Assembly: GCA_964484205.1 (NCBI GenBank) | Contig: CAZAEZ010000009.1 | Coordinates: 62,001-126,000 of the forward strand | Direction of reading: 5' to 3' | Source of the DNA: M3007 sp964484205 | GTDB lineage: Bacteria > Bacteroidota > Bacteroidia > Chitinophagales > Saprospiraceae | DNA: 64,000 bases | Part shown: in pieces, positions 24,846 through 34,829 of the stretch | Numbering within the stretch: the stretch's first letter is position 1 | How the letters are laid out: each line of letters starts with the position of its first letter | Position numbers and translations under genes: made by a program | Notes under the pieces: model-generated | Told to the model about the DNA's origin: nothing | Database searches by the model: none | What the model saw: the letters and a program-made list of their open reading frames with translations, nothing else

Positions 24846-24886
24846 AAAAAGCGCCACCCCAATAAAGGAATGGCGCTCAAAAAAAG
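24846..24886. terminator. terminator of the T9SS protein gene
   Basis: AGCGCCA (24850-24856) pairs with TGGCGCT (24871-24877). A and T runs on both sides let it work in either direction; it stands 25 bp past the stop of the leftward gene. Confidence 0.7.
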
Positions 24887-24910
24887 TCGTTCAAAATAAA
24901 GCGGTGGAGC

Positions 24911-27900
24911 TTAGTCCACAACAATCATCTTCTTCGTTGCACTGTGCGCAGGCGTTTCCAATTGATAGAAAAGCACGCCGGAAGTCAGGTCGCTGCGATT
25001 GATTGTTACGGTGTTCAGCCCCTTGCCGTACGAGCCGTTCAGCACTTTCACCAGGCGGCCTTCGGCATTGCTGATGGTCAGTGTGGCCGTTGTGGCTTCC
25101 GGCAGGTTGAAGGAAATCATCGTTTGTTCACGCACCGGGTTCGGCGTGTTTTGCAGGAGTTCGAAACCGGCGCCGGCTACTACGGTGCCGTTCGCGCCGT
25201 TGAAACGGAAGGCAATGTCGTACGGTTCGCCATCGGCTTTGTACGCTTCGGCCCGGGTGATGCGGCTGCTCATGCCAAGCAATTGGCTGAGTATTCCGGA
25301 TTTCGTGGCGCGGAAACGCGCAGCAAAACCGGCTGCGCCATCCACCGATACGGTAACGGCCGCATCCTTGGCAAACACACCAAAGTTGTTGGCCGACTGG
25401 TTGTCGCCCGGCAACAGTTCGAGCAGTTCAAGCCCGCCGGTGTTCAGGGTAAACTGGTATCCGGCGAAATCTGCACCGGTAGCAAAATCAACCGTGAACA
25501 GCTCACCGGCTTTCACGCTGCGGTCGGCAATGTCGATAAACAAGGTGCCGGCGGAGCGGTCGTCGCTGGAGGTCAGGTTGGCCTGTGCGTTGCCGTTCAC
25601 GTCGCCGATTTTTACGGCTACGAAATCGCTGGCAAACTGGTTCGCCTGTACATCAACCACCGATTTTGTTTCCGGGAATACTTCCTGGAACGGGTTGTCC
25701 GGGTTGGGGAACGTATAGGCTTTATCCACAAAACGCCAGCTGCTGTTACTTGGCAATTCCGAATACAGGCCAAGGATCAGTTTCCGCAATTCGACAATGT
25801 CAAACGTTGTGATCGAGCGGCTGCTGTTGGCATCGGCGGCGATCATTTTGTACGAATTGCCGAGCGGCTCCAGGCCCAGGATGTGCTTGTTGATCAACAC
25901 CAGGTCGAAGGTAGAAACGCCGTTCAGGTGGTCGTTGTCTTTTGTCGGTGTCAGGGTGTAGTTGGACGCCATCGGAATGGCATTGGTGAACGCAAAGAGA
26001 CCGGTAGCATCCGACATGTTAAACATGGAAAAGGGCGGCAGGCCGTTAGGCGGTGTGCCGGCCAGTTCAACGTGCCCGTCGAGCAGGCCGTTGTCGCCAT
26101 CTGTTTTCAAGGTACCGGCAACAGTTGCATTGGAACCCGCAGGGCCGCAAACGCCCATATTATCCTGTACGATTACGTAGGTTTCGCAGTAATCGGCATT
26201 GCCGGCAAGGTCAACCGACCAGAGTTCGACAAACTGGGTACCCAGTTCATCACAGGTAAAGCTCACGTTGGTTTGCGGCGAGCCGTCGGGATTGGTCGGG
26301 AAACCCGTGCCGGTACCCGATTTGCGAATGCCAATTTTGAGCAGGTCGCTTGGTGTGCAATTATCCTCCGTGTATTCCAGAAAATCCGTTGCCCACAGCT
26401 GGATCATACCGGTCGGCATGATATTCACGCTCAGGCCGTTGGTGCAAACCACCGTCGGCGCTTTGCAATCTTTCACCACGAACGTGTATTCGCAGGTGCC
26501 TTCATTGCCGCAGCCGTCCGACACGATCCACTTGATCTTGTGGGTGCCGTAGGGCAGTTCGGGAACCACGAAATTGGTCGGTTGCTGTTGGGTGTTCCAC
26601 CGTACGCTGGCTACTTTTTTGTTGCCGCTGACTGTTGTTTGCAAGGCAAAACCGTACTTCTGATTGAGCGGAACCGGCCGTTCGTCAAACTGACGGGCCG
26701 TGCCGCCCTGGAAATTCGGGTTTTGCGCATTGTCGTAAAATACGGTGTTGAAACCCGGCAGGTTGGTGCTGCTGATCACCGTTTCCATAGTGCCCGTGTT
26801 ATCCAGATCGAGGAACAGCAGGTAACGCACCGTCACATTTGAGCCCGAGCAAAGATCGGTTGCGGTGACCGTCAGGTCGGTCGGCGCTTCGCACAAATCG
26901 TGGCTGTTGGTTTGGTTGTCAAACCAGTAGGATTCATTCCAGAGTTGGGCATTGTTGGCCGTCAGGTCGCAAATTTCCACCGGGCTGGTCGGGCAATCCT
27001 CCACAAAAGGCGCTTGCGTGTCAATGACTTTGATGATTTGCTTGTACTTGTAGCAGTTTGCATTGGCGCTCCAGAAAATGGAGAAGTTGGTCGGCGAAGG
27101 ATCCGTTGGGTTCACGCGCACAATCGTTGGCGCCCAGGGAGCCGGGGTGCCGGCCGGCGAAACAGTGGGGCCGGGCAGGTTTGACGAGTGGTTGGCCGTT
27201 GCATTCGGGTTGGGGTTGGGCACTTCGATACAGCCCAGGTTGGGGTTGTAGGTGCACCAGTTGATAATCGTCCAGGTCCGCTCGATCTTGTAGCAGGCAT
27301 CCGGCACTACCGTGAAAATTACGTCTTCGTGGGATACGCCGAGCAGTTCGCAATCTTCGCCAAAGAAGGACGGCACGCCGTACACTCCGGTACCGTTGCA
27401 GGAAGTGACGATGGCATCGTCCGGAAATTTGATGTAGTAATCCTGCTCGTAATTCACAAAAACACGCTGCGTGCATTGGCTGCTCAACCCGCCGCAGTCG
27501 AACGAGCGGAACGTGCGGGTGATCGTGCCTTTGTTGCACAGGGTGTCAAAAAACGTATAGTTGGCCGTCGCGGTAATGGTATCGATGCAGCAGTTATCGG
27601 TAGCGGTAGCCATGCCATAGGCCCAGAGGCTGGGATCGAAATTTTCGCAGGAAACCGTTACGTTCGGGGGCGGCACACAGGTTGGTTTGAGTTTGTCGTC
27701 GACAAAAACCTGCACCATGCAGTCGTTGGAATGCCATTCTTCATATTCCAGGGAAACCTCCCCTGCCGGAACAGGCACATCGTATACCCGGAAAATCACC
27801 GTGATGGTATCGTTGATGTCTTCACAACAGAACTTGACCTGGTCATAAAACCGGTTGCTCGGCTGACAGCCATTGGTGTCCATCCGGCGTGCCTTAAAAT

Positions 27901-29287
27901 ACACTTGTGTCGCGCAGTTGTCATACGAACCATCGTCGAAGGTCGAAGCATTGACCAGGGCCATGCCGGTAACACCGAGGGAAACCTGGGTGTACTCGTC
28001 GCAGATGGCGCCGGGAGGCGAGCTGTCCTCCACCGTAATGTTGAAAACGCAGGTGGTGGAGTTGCCGCAGTCATCTTCCACGATATAGGTCATGGCCGTG
28101 ACGCCGATCGGCAGGTTCTGAGCGAAGCCCAACACACCCAGCGTATCCGGGGCCCACAGGTTGTTGCCCGGGAAGGTGGTCAGGGTGCCGTTCAGGGTTT
28201 GCCCGACGCCATTTACGGTGTAAACGGCCTTGATGGACTTGATGCGCGAGCAGTCGTCCTCGATGATCACATCGGGAAGGTCAAAGTCGCTCTCACAATC
28301 CCAGGGGTTGGTTCCGACGGTCATATCGTCCGGACAAGCGATGGTTGGTCCGGTTCCATCCTGCACTTTGATCAATTGAATGAAGTACGTCGGGTTTGGG
28401 TTTGGCGGCAGTTGGGTGGTCGGCAAACACCAGTCGTACAGCGTCCAGGTGCGTAAAATTTTATAGGTACCGTCGCAAACCGGCAGGATTTGGTCGGCGT
28501 AAACCACATTCAACTCGCAGTACGAATTTTGCGGAAACAGCGGGAAGTCAATCCCGAATTCCGTAATGTATGGCGCGCCGGTAAAATCCGGGGTTGTGTT
28601 CGGATTGGTGCATGATACCGTTACATCGGCGGGGAAGGTGATATCGCCAATATTGCGGCGTTCAAAATAAATATACTGGGTGCAGTTCGATTGGTTACCG
28701 CTTTGGTCGATAGCCGTCCACACGCGTTTTACATAGGCGCTGATGTTGTTGAAACCATGAATCGTTTCGCCACAGCCCAGGTCATACCAGGTGTCGAGGT
28801 GGGAAGTGGTATAGTTACCACAGTTTTCATTGATTTCAGGGTATGCCTCGTTGATACCGAGCACGTCAAACAGGTAGGCCGGGGTGTAGGTGGTGATGGC
28901 GCAACTCAGAAAGATATTGGTGCAAACGAGTTGAGGCGCCAGTTTGTCCTCTACGTGCACGTAGCCCTGGCAGGTGTTGCCGGTAATCAGGTCGCGCACC
29001 CGCGTTTGCAGAGTTTGGTTGATGTGTGCGCTGGTAAGGATACCGGGTACCCATACGCCGTTTACTTTGATTTCTACAACCAGATTGCCGTTCGGGCAAC
29101 CGCCTCCTTCCAGGATCATATCGGCTTCCAGTTCAACGTAGCAATCATCGTCCAGGGATATCTGCACCAGGTTGTTGCAGACAAGCGTGCATTGGCCGGC
29201 TGCCGAAGTGTTGGCCGAAAGGGCGAAAATGAAAGCCAGCAGGATGCTCCAGGTATTAGCGGCAAATGTAAAGTTCGCTTTTGCCAT
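24911..29287 (-). CDS. giant secreted protein with T9SS C-terminal sorting domain
   Basis: 1458 residues. The signal peptide is TWSILLAFIFALSANTSAAG. Most of the length is a series of beta-rich, Cys-pair modules, each containing phrases such as VEDDCGNSTTCVFNITVED, SPPGAICDEY or DKLKPTCVPPP; these are HYR/immunoglobulin-like repeats. About 260-330 residues before the end lies a dockerin-like duplicated segment (GVSTFDLVLINKHILGLEP and ITTFDIVELRKLILGL). The last 75 residues are a type A sorting domain (LLQNTPNPVREQTMISFNLPE ... TKKMIVVD) that sends the protein through the type IX system to the surface. It probably acts as an adhesin or structural surface protein. Single gene with its own terminator. 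ATG 29287 precedes the signal peptide. Confidence 0.93.
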   Translation of the reverse strand: MAKANFTFAANTWSILLAFIFALSANTSAAGQCTLVCNNLVQISLDDDCYVELEADMILEGGGCPNGNLVVEIKVNGVWVPGILTSAHINQTLQTRVRDLITGNTCQGYVHVEDKLAPQLVCTNIFLSCAITTYTPAYLFDVLGINEAYPEINENCGNYTTSHLDTWYDLGCGETIHGFNNISAYVKRVWTAIDQSGNQSNCTQYIYFERRNIGDITFPADVTVSCTNPNTTPDFTGAPYITEFGIDFPLFPQNSYCELNVVYADQILPVCDGTYKILRTWTLYDWCLPTTQLPPNPNPTYFIQLIKVQDGTGPTIACPDDMTVGTNPWDCESDFDLPDVIIEDDCSRIKSIKAVYTVNGVGQTLNGTLTTFPGNNLWAPDTLGVLGFAQNLPIGVTAMTYIVEDDCGNSTTCVFNITVEDSSPPGAICDEYTQVSLGVTGMALVNASTFDDGSYDNCATQVYFKARRMDTNGCQPSNRFYDQVKFCCEDINDTITVIFRVYDVPVPAGEVSLEYEEWHSNDCMVQVFVDDKLKPTCVPPPNVTVSCENFDPSLWAYGMATATDNCCIDTITATANYTFFDTLCNKGTITRTFRSFDCGGLSSQCTQRVFVNYEQDYYIKFPDDAIVTSCNGTGVYGVPSFFGEDCELLGVSHEDVIFTVVPDACYKIERTWTIINWCTYNPNLGCIEVPNPNPNATANHSSNLPGPTVSPAGTPAPWAPTIVRVNPTDPSPTNFSIFWSANANCYKYKQIIKVIDTQAPFVEDCPTSPVEICDLTANNAQLWNESYWFDNQTNSHDLCEAPTDLTVTATDLCSGSNVTVRYLLFLDLDNTGTMETVISSTNLPGFNTVFYDNAQNPNFQGGTARQFDERPVPLNQKYGFALQTTVSGNKKVASVRWNTQQQPTNFVVPELPYGTHKIKWIVSDGCGNEGTCEYTFVVKDCKAPTVVCTNGLSVNIMPTGMIQLWATDFLEYTEDNCTPSDLLKIGIRKSGTGTGFPTNPDGSPQTNVSFTCDELGTQFVELWSVDLAGNADYCETYVIVQDNMGVCGPAGSNATVAGTLKTDGDNGLLDGHVELAGTPPNGLPPFSMFNMSDATGLFAFTNAIPMASNYTLTPTKDNDHLNGVSTFDLVLINKHILGLEPLGNSYKMIAADANSSRSITTFDIVELRKLILGLYSELPSNSSWRFVDKAYTFPNPDNPFQEVFPETKSVVDVQANQFASDFVAVKIGDVNGNAQANLTSSDDRSAGTLFIDIADRSVKAGELFTVDFATGADFAGYQFTLNTGGLELLELLPGDNQSANNFGVFAKDAAVTVSVDGAAGFAARFRATKSGILSQLLGMSSRITRAEAYKADGEPYDIAFRFNGANGTVVAGAGFELLQNTPNPVREQTMISFNLPEATTATLTISNAEGRLVKVLNGSYGKGLNTVTINRSDLTSGVLFYQLETPAHSATKKMIVVD

Positions 29288-29540
29288 GAGATTAAGATAA
29301 AGTGAATTAAGTGAATAGATATGGTTAAAAAACAAAATGGATTAAATCAAGTGAGTAATTTTTCAAAGAAAATACGGGTGCAAATAAACGGAAAATTCAA
29401 AGGCGCCGGACAAACATTAACGCTGCATCGACGCAGGGCATCAAGCAGCAAAAACAGTGCCTCAAATTAAAAAAAAGATACCTGCGTACAGGTATTTTTT
29501 TTCAATGTTGGAAGATTTCGTTTTGGAAAGGAAGTCCGGA

Positions 29541-30218
29541 TTAGACCAGATTGTGTTCAAAGGCGATCTTAATCAGGCTGGCCGTATTGTTGACCCCCAG
29601 CTTGCGCATGATATTTTTGCGGTGTACGCTCACGGTCTGGTCGCTGATGTAGAGTTTTTTAGCAATGTCCTTATTGCTCAGCACCTGACCGATATAGCCC
29701 ATAATTTCAATTTCGCGACGCGTGAGCCCAAACTTTCGGGCAAAACGGCTTTCCGGCATGGCTGCATCCATGCCGAAACCTTGCATGCCTTCGCTCAGGG
29801 TCACGCCTTTGCCCAGGAATGTTTTTCCGGTCATTACCTCCTCCACGGCACGCAGCAACTCGTCGCGTGTGGTAGACCGCAACAACAACCCGTCGCCACC
29901 AGCCCGGAAGGCGGCTTTGATCAGGCGGGTATCGTCGCTTTGCGTAAACAACAAAATACGCAAATGCGGATGGGCCTTTTTTAACATAGGCAACAGTTTC
30001 AACCCCTCGCTGTCGGAAAGATTCATATCCATCAAAAGTAAATCGACCTGCGATCTGTTCAACGTTTCTGCAATTGCAGCCGGGTTTTGCAAAACCCCCT
30101 TGAGCAAAAAATGAAACTTCCCCGATGGTATGTTCAGGATGTTTCGCAATCCTTCAACAAAAATCGGGTGACCGTCGGCAATGAGTACATTCAGAGATTT
30201 AACAGATGGATTAATCAT
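29541..30218 (-). CDS. NarL/LuxR-type response regulator
   Basis: 225 residues. A receiver domain (about 8-125) with phospho-acceptor Asp in LLLMDMNLSD is followed by a LuxR helix-turn-helix (about 160-220: LTRREIEIMGYIGQVLSNKDIAKKLYISDQTVSVHRKNIMRKLG). The acidic pocket reads ADGHP, with Gly at the second acidic position, and the usual lysine region reads LLLRS, so phosphorylation may be weak or unusual. It is a DNA-binding transcription regulator. No histidine kinase is adjacent. The frame reaches 30299, but the ATG at 30218 (MINPSVKSLNVLIADG) is the normal start. Confidence 0.88.
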   Translation of the reverse strand: MINPSVKSLNVLIADGHPIFVEGLRNILNIPSGKFHFLLKGVLQNPAAIAETLNRSQVDLLLMDMNLSDSEGLKLLPMLKKAHPHLRILLFTQSDDTRLIKAAFRAGGDGLLLRSTTRDELLRAVEEVMTGKTFLGKGVTLSEGMQGFGMDAAMPESRFARKFGLTRREIEIMGYIGQVLSNKDIAKKLYISDQTVSVHRKNIMRKLGVNNTASLIKIAFEHNLV

Positions 30219-30549
30219 ATTACGCGGAGTATTGCTCGGAACAGACAATGGCAATTTCCGTACCAAATTCCGTGCAGCAGAGTACAACCAAATCAACACA
30301 TTATGGAATCTTTTACTAATTTTGTGGCCGTTTAATCCTTTGTCTGAAAACAGACACCATTTCCCATGAACAGAACCATTTAGGTTTGGCGGTTTCCCAC
30401 GCTCCTTCCCCTTTCCTGTGCTGGTTGTGTTCGTCCGATTTTTTAGATGTTCGAACTGGATTCGTTTTTAAACGACCGGTGTGCTTTTTGATGCAATCAG
30501 GCACACTTGATAATCATAGCTTTTACAGAACAGCAATTGTACACGGACG

Positions 30550-31905
30550 ATGAAAAAGTTAATTACTCTGCTTTTTGTTGCGCTTTTAGCGATCCCCTTT
30601 GGTTGTGACAAAAACTCGGACCCGCTTTTTGTGCGTGCCCGCACACACAAAGCCACCAAATACGAGGGGCGGCTCGCCCACGAGTGGATGGTCATGGCCA
30701 GCGACATGATCAAAGAAAATTACCTCTACGGCCCGCAGGCAGCCCGTATCTACGGATACCTGGGCCTTACCGCATGGGAATCTGTTTGCTTCGGCCTGGA
30801 TGAGGGCAAAAGCCTGGCCGGTCAGGTCAACGATTACCCAACCCCCGTGCAGATCGACCTGAACCGGGAATACGACTGGGGCATCGTGATGTGCACCGCG
30901 ATGAAAACCGTATTTCCCCAACTCATCGAAAACATCAATAATGCCCAGCGCAGCCAGGTGGATGTTCTGGCCGCACTCCAGGAAGACGAAATGATGAAAA
31001 AAGGCATTTCGGAAGTGGTACGGCAAGACTCCAGGGACCTGGGAACCCGGATCGCCCTGCAAATCAACGAACGGATCCGGAAAGACGGTCGCGAACTGAT
31101 CCGAAACATCGTGCCGGTTATCCCCAACCGCGATGATGCGCACAAATGGTACTGGGACCCCTCCACGCTCGGCCAGACACCTGTAGAACCGCTTTGGGGC
31201 ACATTGCGCACGTTTGTTATCGACAATGCGCAGGGCTGTGAGCCCAACCCGCCCTACCCGTACTCGGAAAACCCAACCAGCGATTTTTACAAGGATGCGC
31301 TGGAGGTGTACAATATCGAACGCACACCCACCAACAAAGCCATCGCGTACCATTGGGAAAACGGCGTAGGCCGAACCAGCAGCCCCGCCGGCCACTGGAT
31401 AAGCATCGCCCGCCAACTGCTCCAGCAGGAAGACCGCAACCTGGCCGAATGCGCCAAGGCGTACTGCCTGGTTGGCTTTGCCGCAGCTGACGGGTTTACC
31501 GCCTGCTGGTTTTCCAAATACAAATATTTTCTGCTCCGCCCGGTAACCTACATCCGGGAAAATATCGACCCCACCTGGGTCCCCTTGCTGAATACGCCAC
31601 CCTACCCCGACTATTCCTCCGGCTCCTCCGTCATGGGTGGCGCCTGCCCGCAGGTGCTGATCAGCCTGTTTGGCGATATTGCTTTTACCGATCGCACCCA
31701 TCTGGGCAGCCCGCTCTACACACCCGACGGCGGCCCCTTTGTGTTGCCCGAACGCAGCTTTACCAGCCTGACCCAGGCCGGTGAAGATGCCATGTTCAGC
31801 CGGGTGATCGGCGGCGTACACTTCCGCCGGGCTTGTGAGGAAGGGCTGCAATCGGGACGCTGTGTCGCCAATACGATTCTGGCCCGCACCGATTTTGGGT
31901 TTTAA
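30550..31905 (+). CDS. vanadium-dependent haloperoxidase family lipoprotein
   Basis: 451 residues with a lipoprotein signal (LITLLFVALLAIPFGC). It belongs to the PAP2/vanadium haloperoxidase superfamily: helices with WESVCFGLDEG, the vanadate/phosphate site KYKYFLLRPVTYI (Lys325/Arg330), then YPDYSSGSSVMGG, and GGVHFRRACEEG with His424 and Arg426. In the family the second motif is normally (P/T)SGH; here it is SSGS, with Ser359 replacing the acid-base histidine. The fold and anion site are therefore kept while one catalytic residue is lost. It may be a phosphatase-like or non-enzymatic member. Single gene with terminator. Confidence 0.85.
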   Translation: MKKLITLLFVALLAIPFGCDKNSDPLFVRARTHKATKYEGRLAHEWMVMASDMIKENYLYGPQAARIYGYLGLTAWESVCFGLDEGKSLAGQVNDYPTPVQIDLNREYDWGIVMCTAMKTVFPQLIENINNAQRSQVDVLAALQEDEMMKKGISEVVRQDSRDLGTRIALQINERIRKDGRELIRNIVPVIPNRDDAHKWYWDPSTLGQTPVEPLWGTLRTFVIDNAQGCEPNPPYPYSENPTSDFYKDALEVYNIERTPTNKAIAYHWENGVGRTSSPAGHWISIARQLLQQEDRNLAECAKAYCLVGFAAADGFTACWFSKYKYFLLRPVTYIRENIDPTWVPLLNTPPYPDYSSGSSVMGGACPQVLISLFGDIAFTDRTHLGSPLYTPDGGPFVLPERSFTSLTQAGEDAMFSRVIGGVHFRRACEEGLQSGRCVANTILARTDFGF

Positions 31906-31927
31906 CCCCCCCAGTCGTTCTAACGAT

Positions 31928-31973
31928 TCAAAACGGAGGCGCAGTGGACAAATTCCCGCGCCTCCGTTTTTAT
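31928..31973 (+). terminator. intrinsic terminator of the haloperoxidase-family gene
   Basis: AAAACGGAGGCGC (31930-31942) pairs with GCGCCTCCGTTTT (31958-31970) across a 15-base loop, followed by T-rich sequence. Confidence 0.88.
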
Positions 31974-32048
31974 TCCAAATAAACTTTTGCGAAGCCTAAC
32001 CGGGGCTCGCCTCAAAGCGGTATTTTCGCCAAAACGCTCCGCCGTTCC

Positions 32049-34088
32049 ATGCCACAGCATTCGCCGTTTCCACACCTGTTCGCACCACTCGACCTGGGCT
32101 TCACTACGCTGCCCAACCGCATCCTGATGGGCTCCATGCACACCGGGCTGGAAGAGGACAAAGGCGGTTTACACCGGCTGGCCGACTATTTTGCCGCCCG
32201 GGCACGCGGTGGCGCCGCACTGATGGTCACCGGCGGCATTGCCCCCAACCGGCAGGGTTGGCTCGCGCCTTTCGGCGCCAAACTGACAACGGCCGCCGAA
32301 GCGAAGAAGCACGTTCCCGTAACTACAGCGGTTCACGATGCCGGTGGAAAAATTTGCCTGCAAATCCTCCACGCCGGCCGTTATGGGGTACACCCCATGC
32401 TGGTGGCGCCCAGCCCGATCCGGGCCCGCATTTCCCCGTTCCGCCCCTGGGAAATGAGCCCGCGGCTTATTCGCGCCACCATCCGCGATTTTGCGCGCAG
32501 CGCGGCACTTGCCCGCGAAGCCGGCTACGACGGGGTAGAGATCATGGGCAGCGAGGGCTACCTGATCAACCAGTTCACCGTGCCCCGCACCAACAAACGC
32601 ACCGATGCCTGGGGCGGCTCGTTTGAAAACCGCATCCGTTTTCCCCTGGAAATTATGCGCGCCGTGCGGGAAAAAACCGGGCCCGATTTCATTGTCATTT
32701 TTCGCATTTCCATGCTCGATCTCGTGGAAGAGGGCAGCACTTGGGACGAAGTGGTCGCCTTCGCCAAAGCGATCGAAACAGCCGGCGCCACGATCATCAA
32801 CACCGGTATCGGCTGGCACGAAGCCCGCATTCCCACCATCGCCACGATGGTGCCGCGCGGCGCGTACACCTGGGTAACCGAACGCCTGAAAAAGGAAGTC
32901 GGCGTACCGCTCATCACCACCAACCGCATCAACACCCCCGAAAAAGCCGAAGAAATACTGGCCTCCGGGCAGGCCGACATGGTGAGCATGGCCCGCCCCC
33001 TGCTTGCCGACCCCGACTTTCCACGAAAAGCCCTTGCAGGCCAGGCCGACGCGATCAATACCTGCATTGCCTGCAACCAGGCCTGCCTCGACCACGTTTT
33101 TGAACAAAAAACAGCATCCTGCCTGGTGAATCCGCGCGCGACGAGTAGCTCCCCCCGCCCCCCCCTTGGAGCGGGGGGCCTGGCCGTCATTGGCGCCGGT
33201 CCTGCCGGGCTATCCGCAGCCGTTGAACTGGCCGCTCGCGGCTTTTCTGTCCACCTTTTTGAAGCCTCCGGCGCCATCGGTGGGCAGTTCAACATGGCCA
33301 AACGTATACCCGGCAAGGAAGAATACGCCGAAACGATCCGGTATTTCGATACCATGCTCAAAAAAACCGGGGTAACCGTGCACCTGAACACCAGCGCCAG
33401 CGCAGATTTTTTGTTGAAAAAAGGATTTCAGGAAGTGGTACTGGCTACCGGTGTTGCCCCGCGGATTCCGGCGCTGGAAGGCATCGACCATCCGAAAGTG
33501 CTTACGTACACCGATGTGCTGTCCGACCAACAACCGGTGGGCAAAAAAGTCGCCATCATCGGGGCGGGCGGTATCGGTTTCGATGTGGCCATGTACCTAA
33601 CTGCGGACCACCAGGCAGCAACAAGCGACGCTGTGCGCATTGTCGCCTACCAGCAGGAATGGGGCATCGACCCGACCTATCAACACCGCGGCGGCCTGAC
33701 CGACCCGCATCCCGAAACGCCGGTGCGCCAGGTGTGGCTGCTGCAACGCTCCAAAGGCAAAGTGGGCGCCGGCCTGGGCAAAACTACCGGCTGGGCGCAC
33801 CGGCTAACGCTGAAAAACCGGGGTGTGCAGATGTGGAACACGGTGCAGTACCACCGCATCGACGATGCCGGGCTGCACCTGACTGCCAATGGTACCCCAC
33901 ACATTCTGGACGTCGACCATGTGGTTGTTTGTGCAGGGCAGGAACCCCTGCGCAGCCTCCAGGCGCCCCTGGAGGCTGCCGGCATCCGCGTACACCTGAT
34001 CGGTGGCGCCAAACTGGCCGCCGAACTGGATGCCAAGCGGGCCATTGAGGAAGGCATGGTGGTCGCCCAAACCATACGCCCGGGATAA
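32049..34088 (+). CDS. NADH:flavin oxidoreductase / 2,4-dienoyl-CoA reductase-like enzyme
   Basis: 679 residues, the usual length of FadH-type enzymes. The N-terminal Old Yellow Enzyme barrel (1-335) has FTTLPNRILMGSMHTGLEE, QILHAGRYG, GYDGVEIMGSEGYLINQF and ADMVSMARPLLADPDFPRKA. The Fe-S cysteines are CIACNQACLD and a later Cys (TASCLVNPRA). The C-terminal half binds FAD (AVIGAGPAGLSAAVELAARG) and NAD(P) (VAIIGAGGIGFDVA). It transfers electrons from NAD(P)H via FAD, Fe-S and FMN to an enoyl substrate. Odd: a C-rich palindrome (33148-33180) is read in frame between the two halves. A flavin reductase gene follows 74 bp downstream. Confidence 0.92.
   Translation: MPQHSPFPHLFAPLDLGFTTLPNRILMGSMHTGLEEDKGGLHRLADYFAARARGGAALMVTGGIAPNRQGWLAPFGAKLTTAAEAKKHVPVTTAVHDAGGKICLQILHAGRYGVHPMLVAPSPIRARISPFRPWEMSPRLIRATIRDFARSAALAREAGYDGVEIMGSEGYLINQFTVPRTNKRTDAWGGSFENRIRFPLEIMRAVREKTGPDFIVIFRISMLDLVEEGSTWDEVVAFAKAIETAGATIINTGIGWHEARIPTIATMVPRGAYTWVTERLKKEVGVPLITTNRINTPEKAEEILASGQADMVSMARPLLADPDFPRKALAGQADAINTCIACNQACLDHVFEQKTASCLVNPRATSSSPRPPLGAGGLAVIGAGPAGLSAAVELAARGFSVHLFEASGAIGGQFNMAKRIPGKEEYAETIRYFDTMLKKTGVTVHLNTSASADFLLKKGFQEVVLATGVAPRIPALEGIDHPKVLTYTDVLSDQQPVGKKVAIIGAGGIGFDVAMYLTADHQAATSDAVRIVAYQQEWGIDPTYQHRGGLTDPHPETPVRQVWLLQRSKGKVGAGLGKTTGWAHRLTLKNRGVQMWNTVQYHRIDDAGLHLTANGTPHILDVDHVVVCAGQEPLRSLQAPLEAAGIRVHLIGGAKLAAELDAKRAIEEGMVVAQTIRPG
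33148..33180. repeat. in-frame GC-homopolymer palindrome
   Basis: GCTCCCCCC, a run of eight Cs (33158-33165), then TTGGAGCGGGGGG form an imperfect stem inside the dienoyl-CoA reductase gene, encoding SSPRPPLGAGG at the linker between the barrel and the FAD domain. Confidence 0.75.
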
Positions 34089-34162
34089 CCAATACCATCC
34101 AGGAATTACATCGAACAACAACGATTTACCGTCAACGCTTTTCCCGGAACAACCAACCGCGC

Positions 34163-34786
34163 ATGATCTTCACCCTCTCCGACATCGAACAACTGGCCCG
34201 CATCCCGCGTCTTACCCTCATCAACGCTATTTCGGGCTTCAAAAGCGCAAACCTGGTTGGAACCAGCAGCGCCAGCAAGGTACCCAACCTCGCTATTTTC
34301 TCCTCCGCCGTACACCTCGGCTCCGACCCGCCCCTGATCGGAATTGTGACCCGCCCGGTCGACGGTGAGATCAAAACTACCCGGCATACCTACCAGAATA
34401 TTCGCGAGAGCGGTTTTTTCACCCTAAACCATATCCATACCGGGATTATCGAAGCCGCCCACCAAACGTCGGCGGCTTATCCCGATGAAGTGTCGGAGTT
34501 TGAACAGGTCGGGCTGACGCCGTTTTGGTCGAAGCGCCTGCCCAATGCGCCCTATGTCGCCGAAGCGCGTATTCGTTTGGGTCTCGAATATGTGGAGGAA
34601 TACTGCATAGCCGCCAACAACACGATCCTTATCGTCGGAAAAGTGCTCGAACTGTACCTGCCCGACACCTGCGTGGATGCCCGCGGGAATGTGGATTTGA
34701 ACCTGGCCGAAACGGTGGCGATAAGCGGGATTGATACCTACCATCAGGGCCTGCAGTTGAAGCGCATGGAATATGCCAGGGTTTGA
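34163..34786 (+). CDS. flavin reductase-like domain protein
   Basis: 207 residues, one FMN-binding split-barrel domain of the flavin-reductase-like family (SGFKSANLVGTSSASKVPNLAIFSSAVHLGSDPPLIGIVTRP at residues 25-66, then GFFTLNHI). Members bind FMN and either supply reduced flavin to partner enzymes or act on small molecules. It lies 74 bp after the dienoyl-CoA reductase on the same strand, so the two flavoproteins may work together. The C-terminal part (EEYCIAANNTILIVGKVLELYLPD) is typical of the branch near DIM6/NTAB. Cytoplasmic. Confidence 0.83.
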   Translation: MIFTLSDIEQLARIPRLTLINAISGFKSANLVGTSSASKVPNLAIFSSAVHLGSDPPLIGIVTRPVDGEIKTTRHTYQNIRESGFFTLNHIHTGIIEAAHQTSAAYPDEVSEFEQVGLTPFWSKRLPNAPYVAEARIRLGLEYVEEYCIAANNTILIVGKVLELYLPDTCVDARGNVDLNLAETVAISGIDTYHQGLQLKRMEYARV

Positions 34787-34829
34787 CCCGACGTAAAACT
34801 TGAGTTATCCCGAATTTTTGGGCAAATCT

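Noticed and set aside
24944..26842. 632-residue plus-strand frame opposite the T9SS protein
   Set aside because: An antisense shadow; the minus-strand frame has a signal peptide and a sorting domain.
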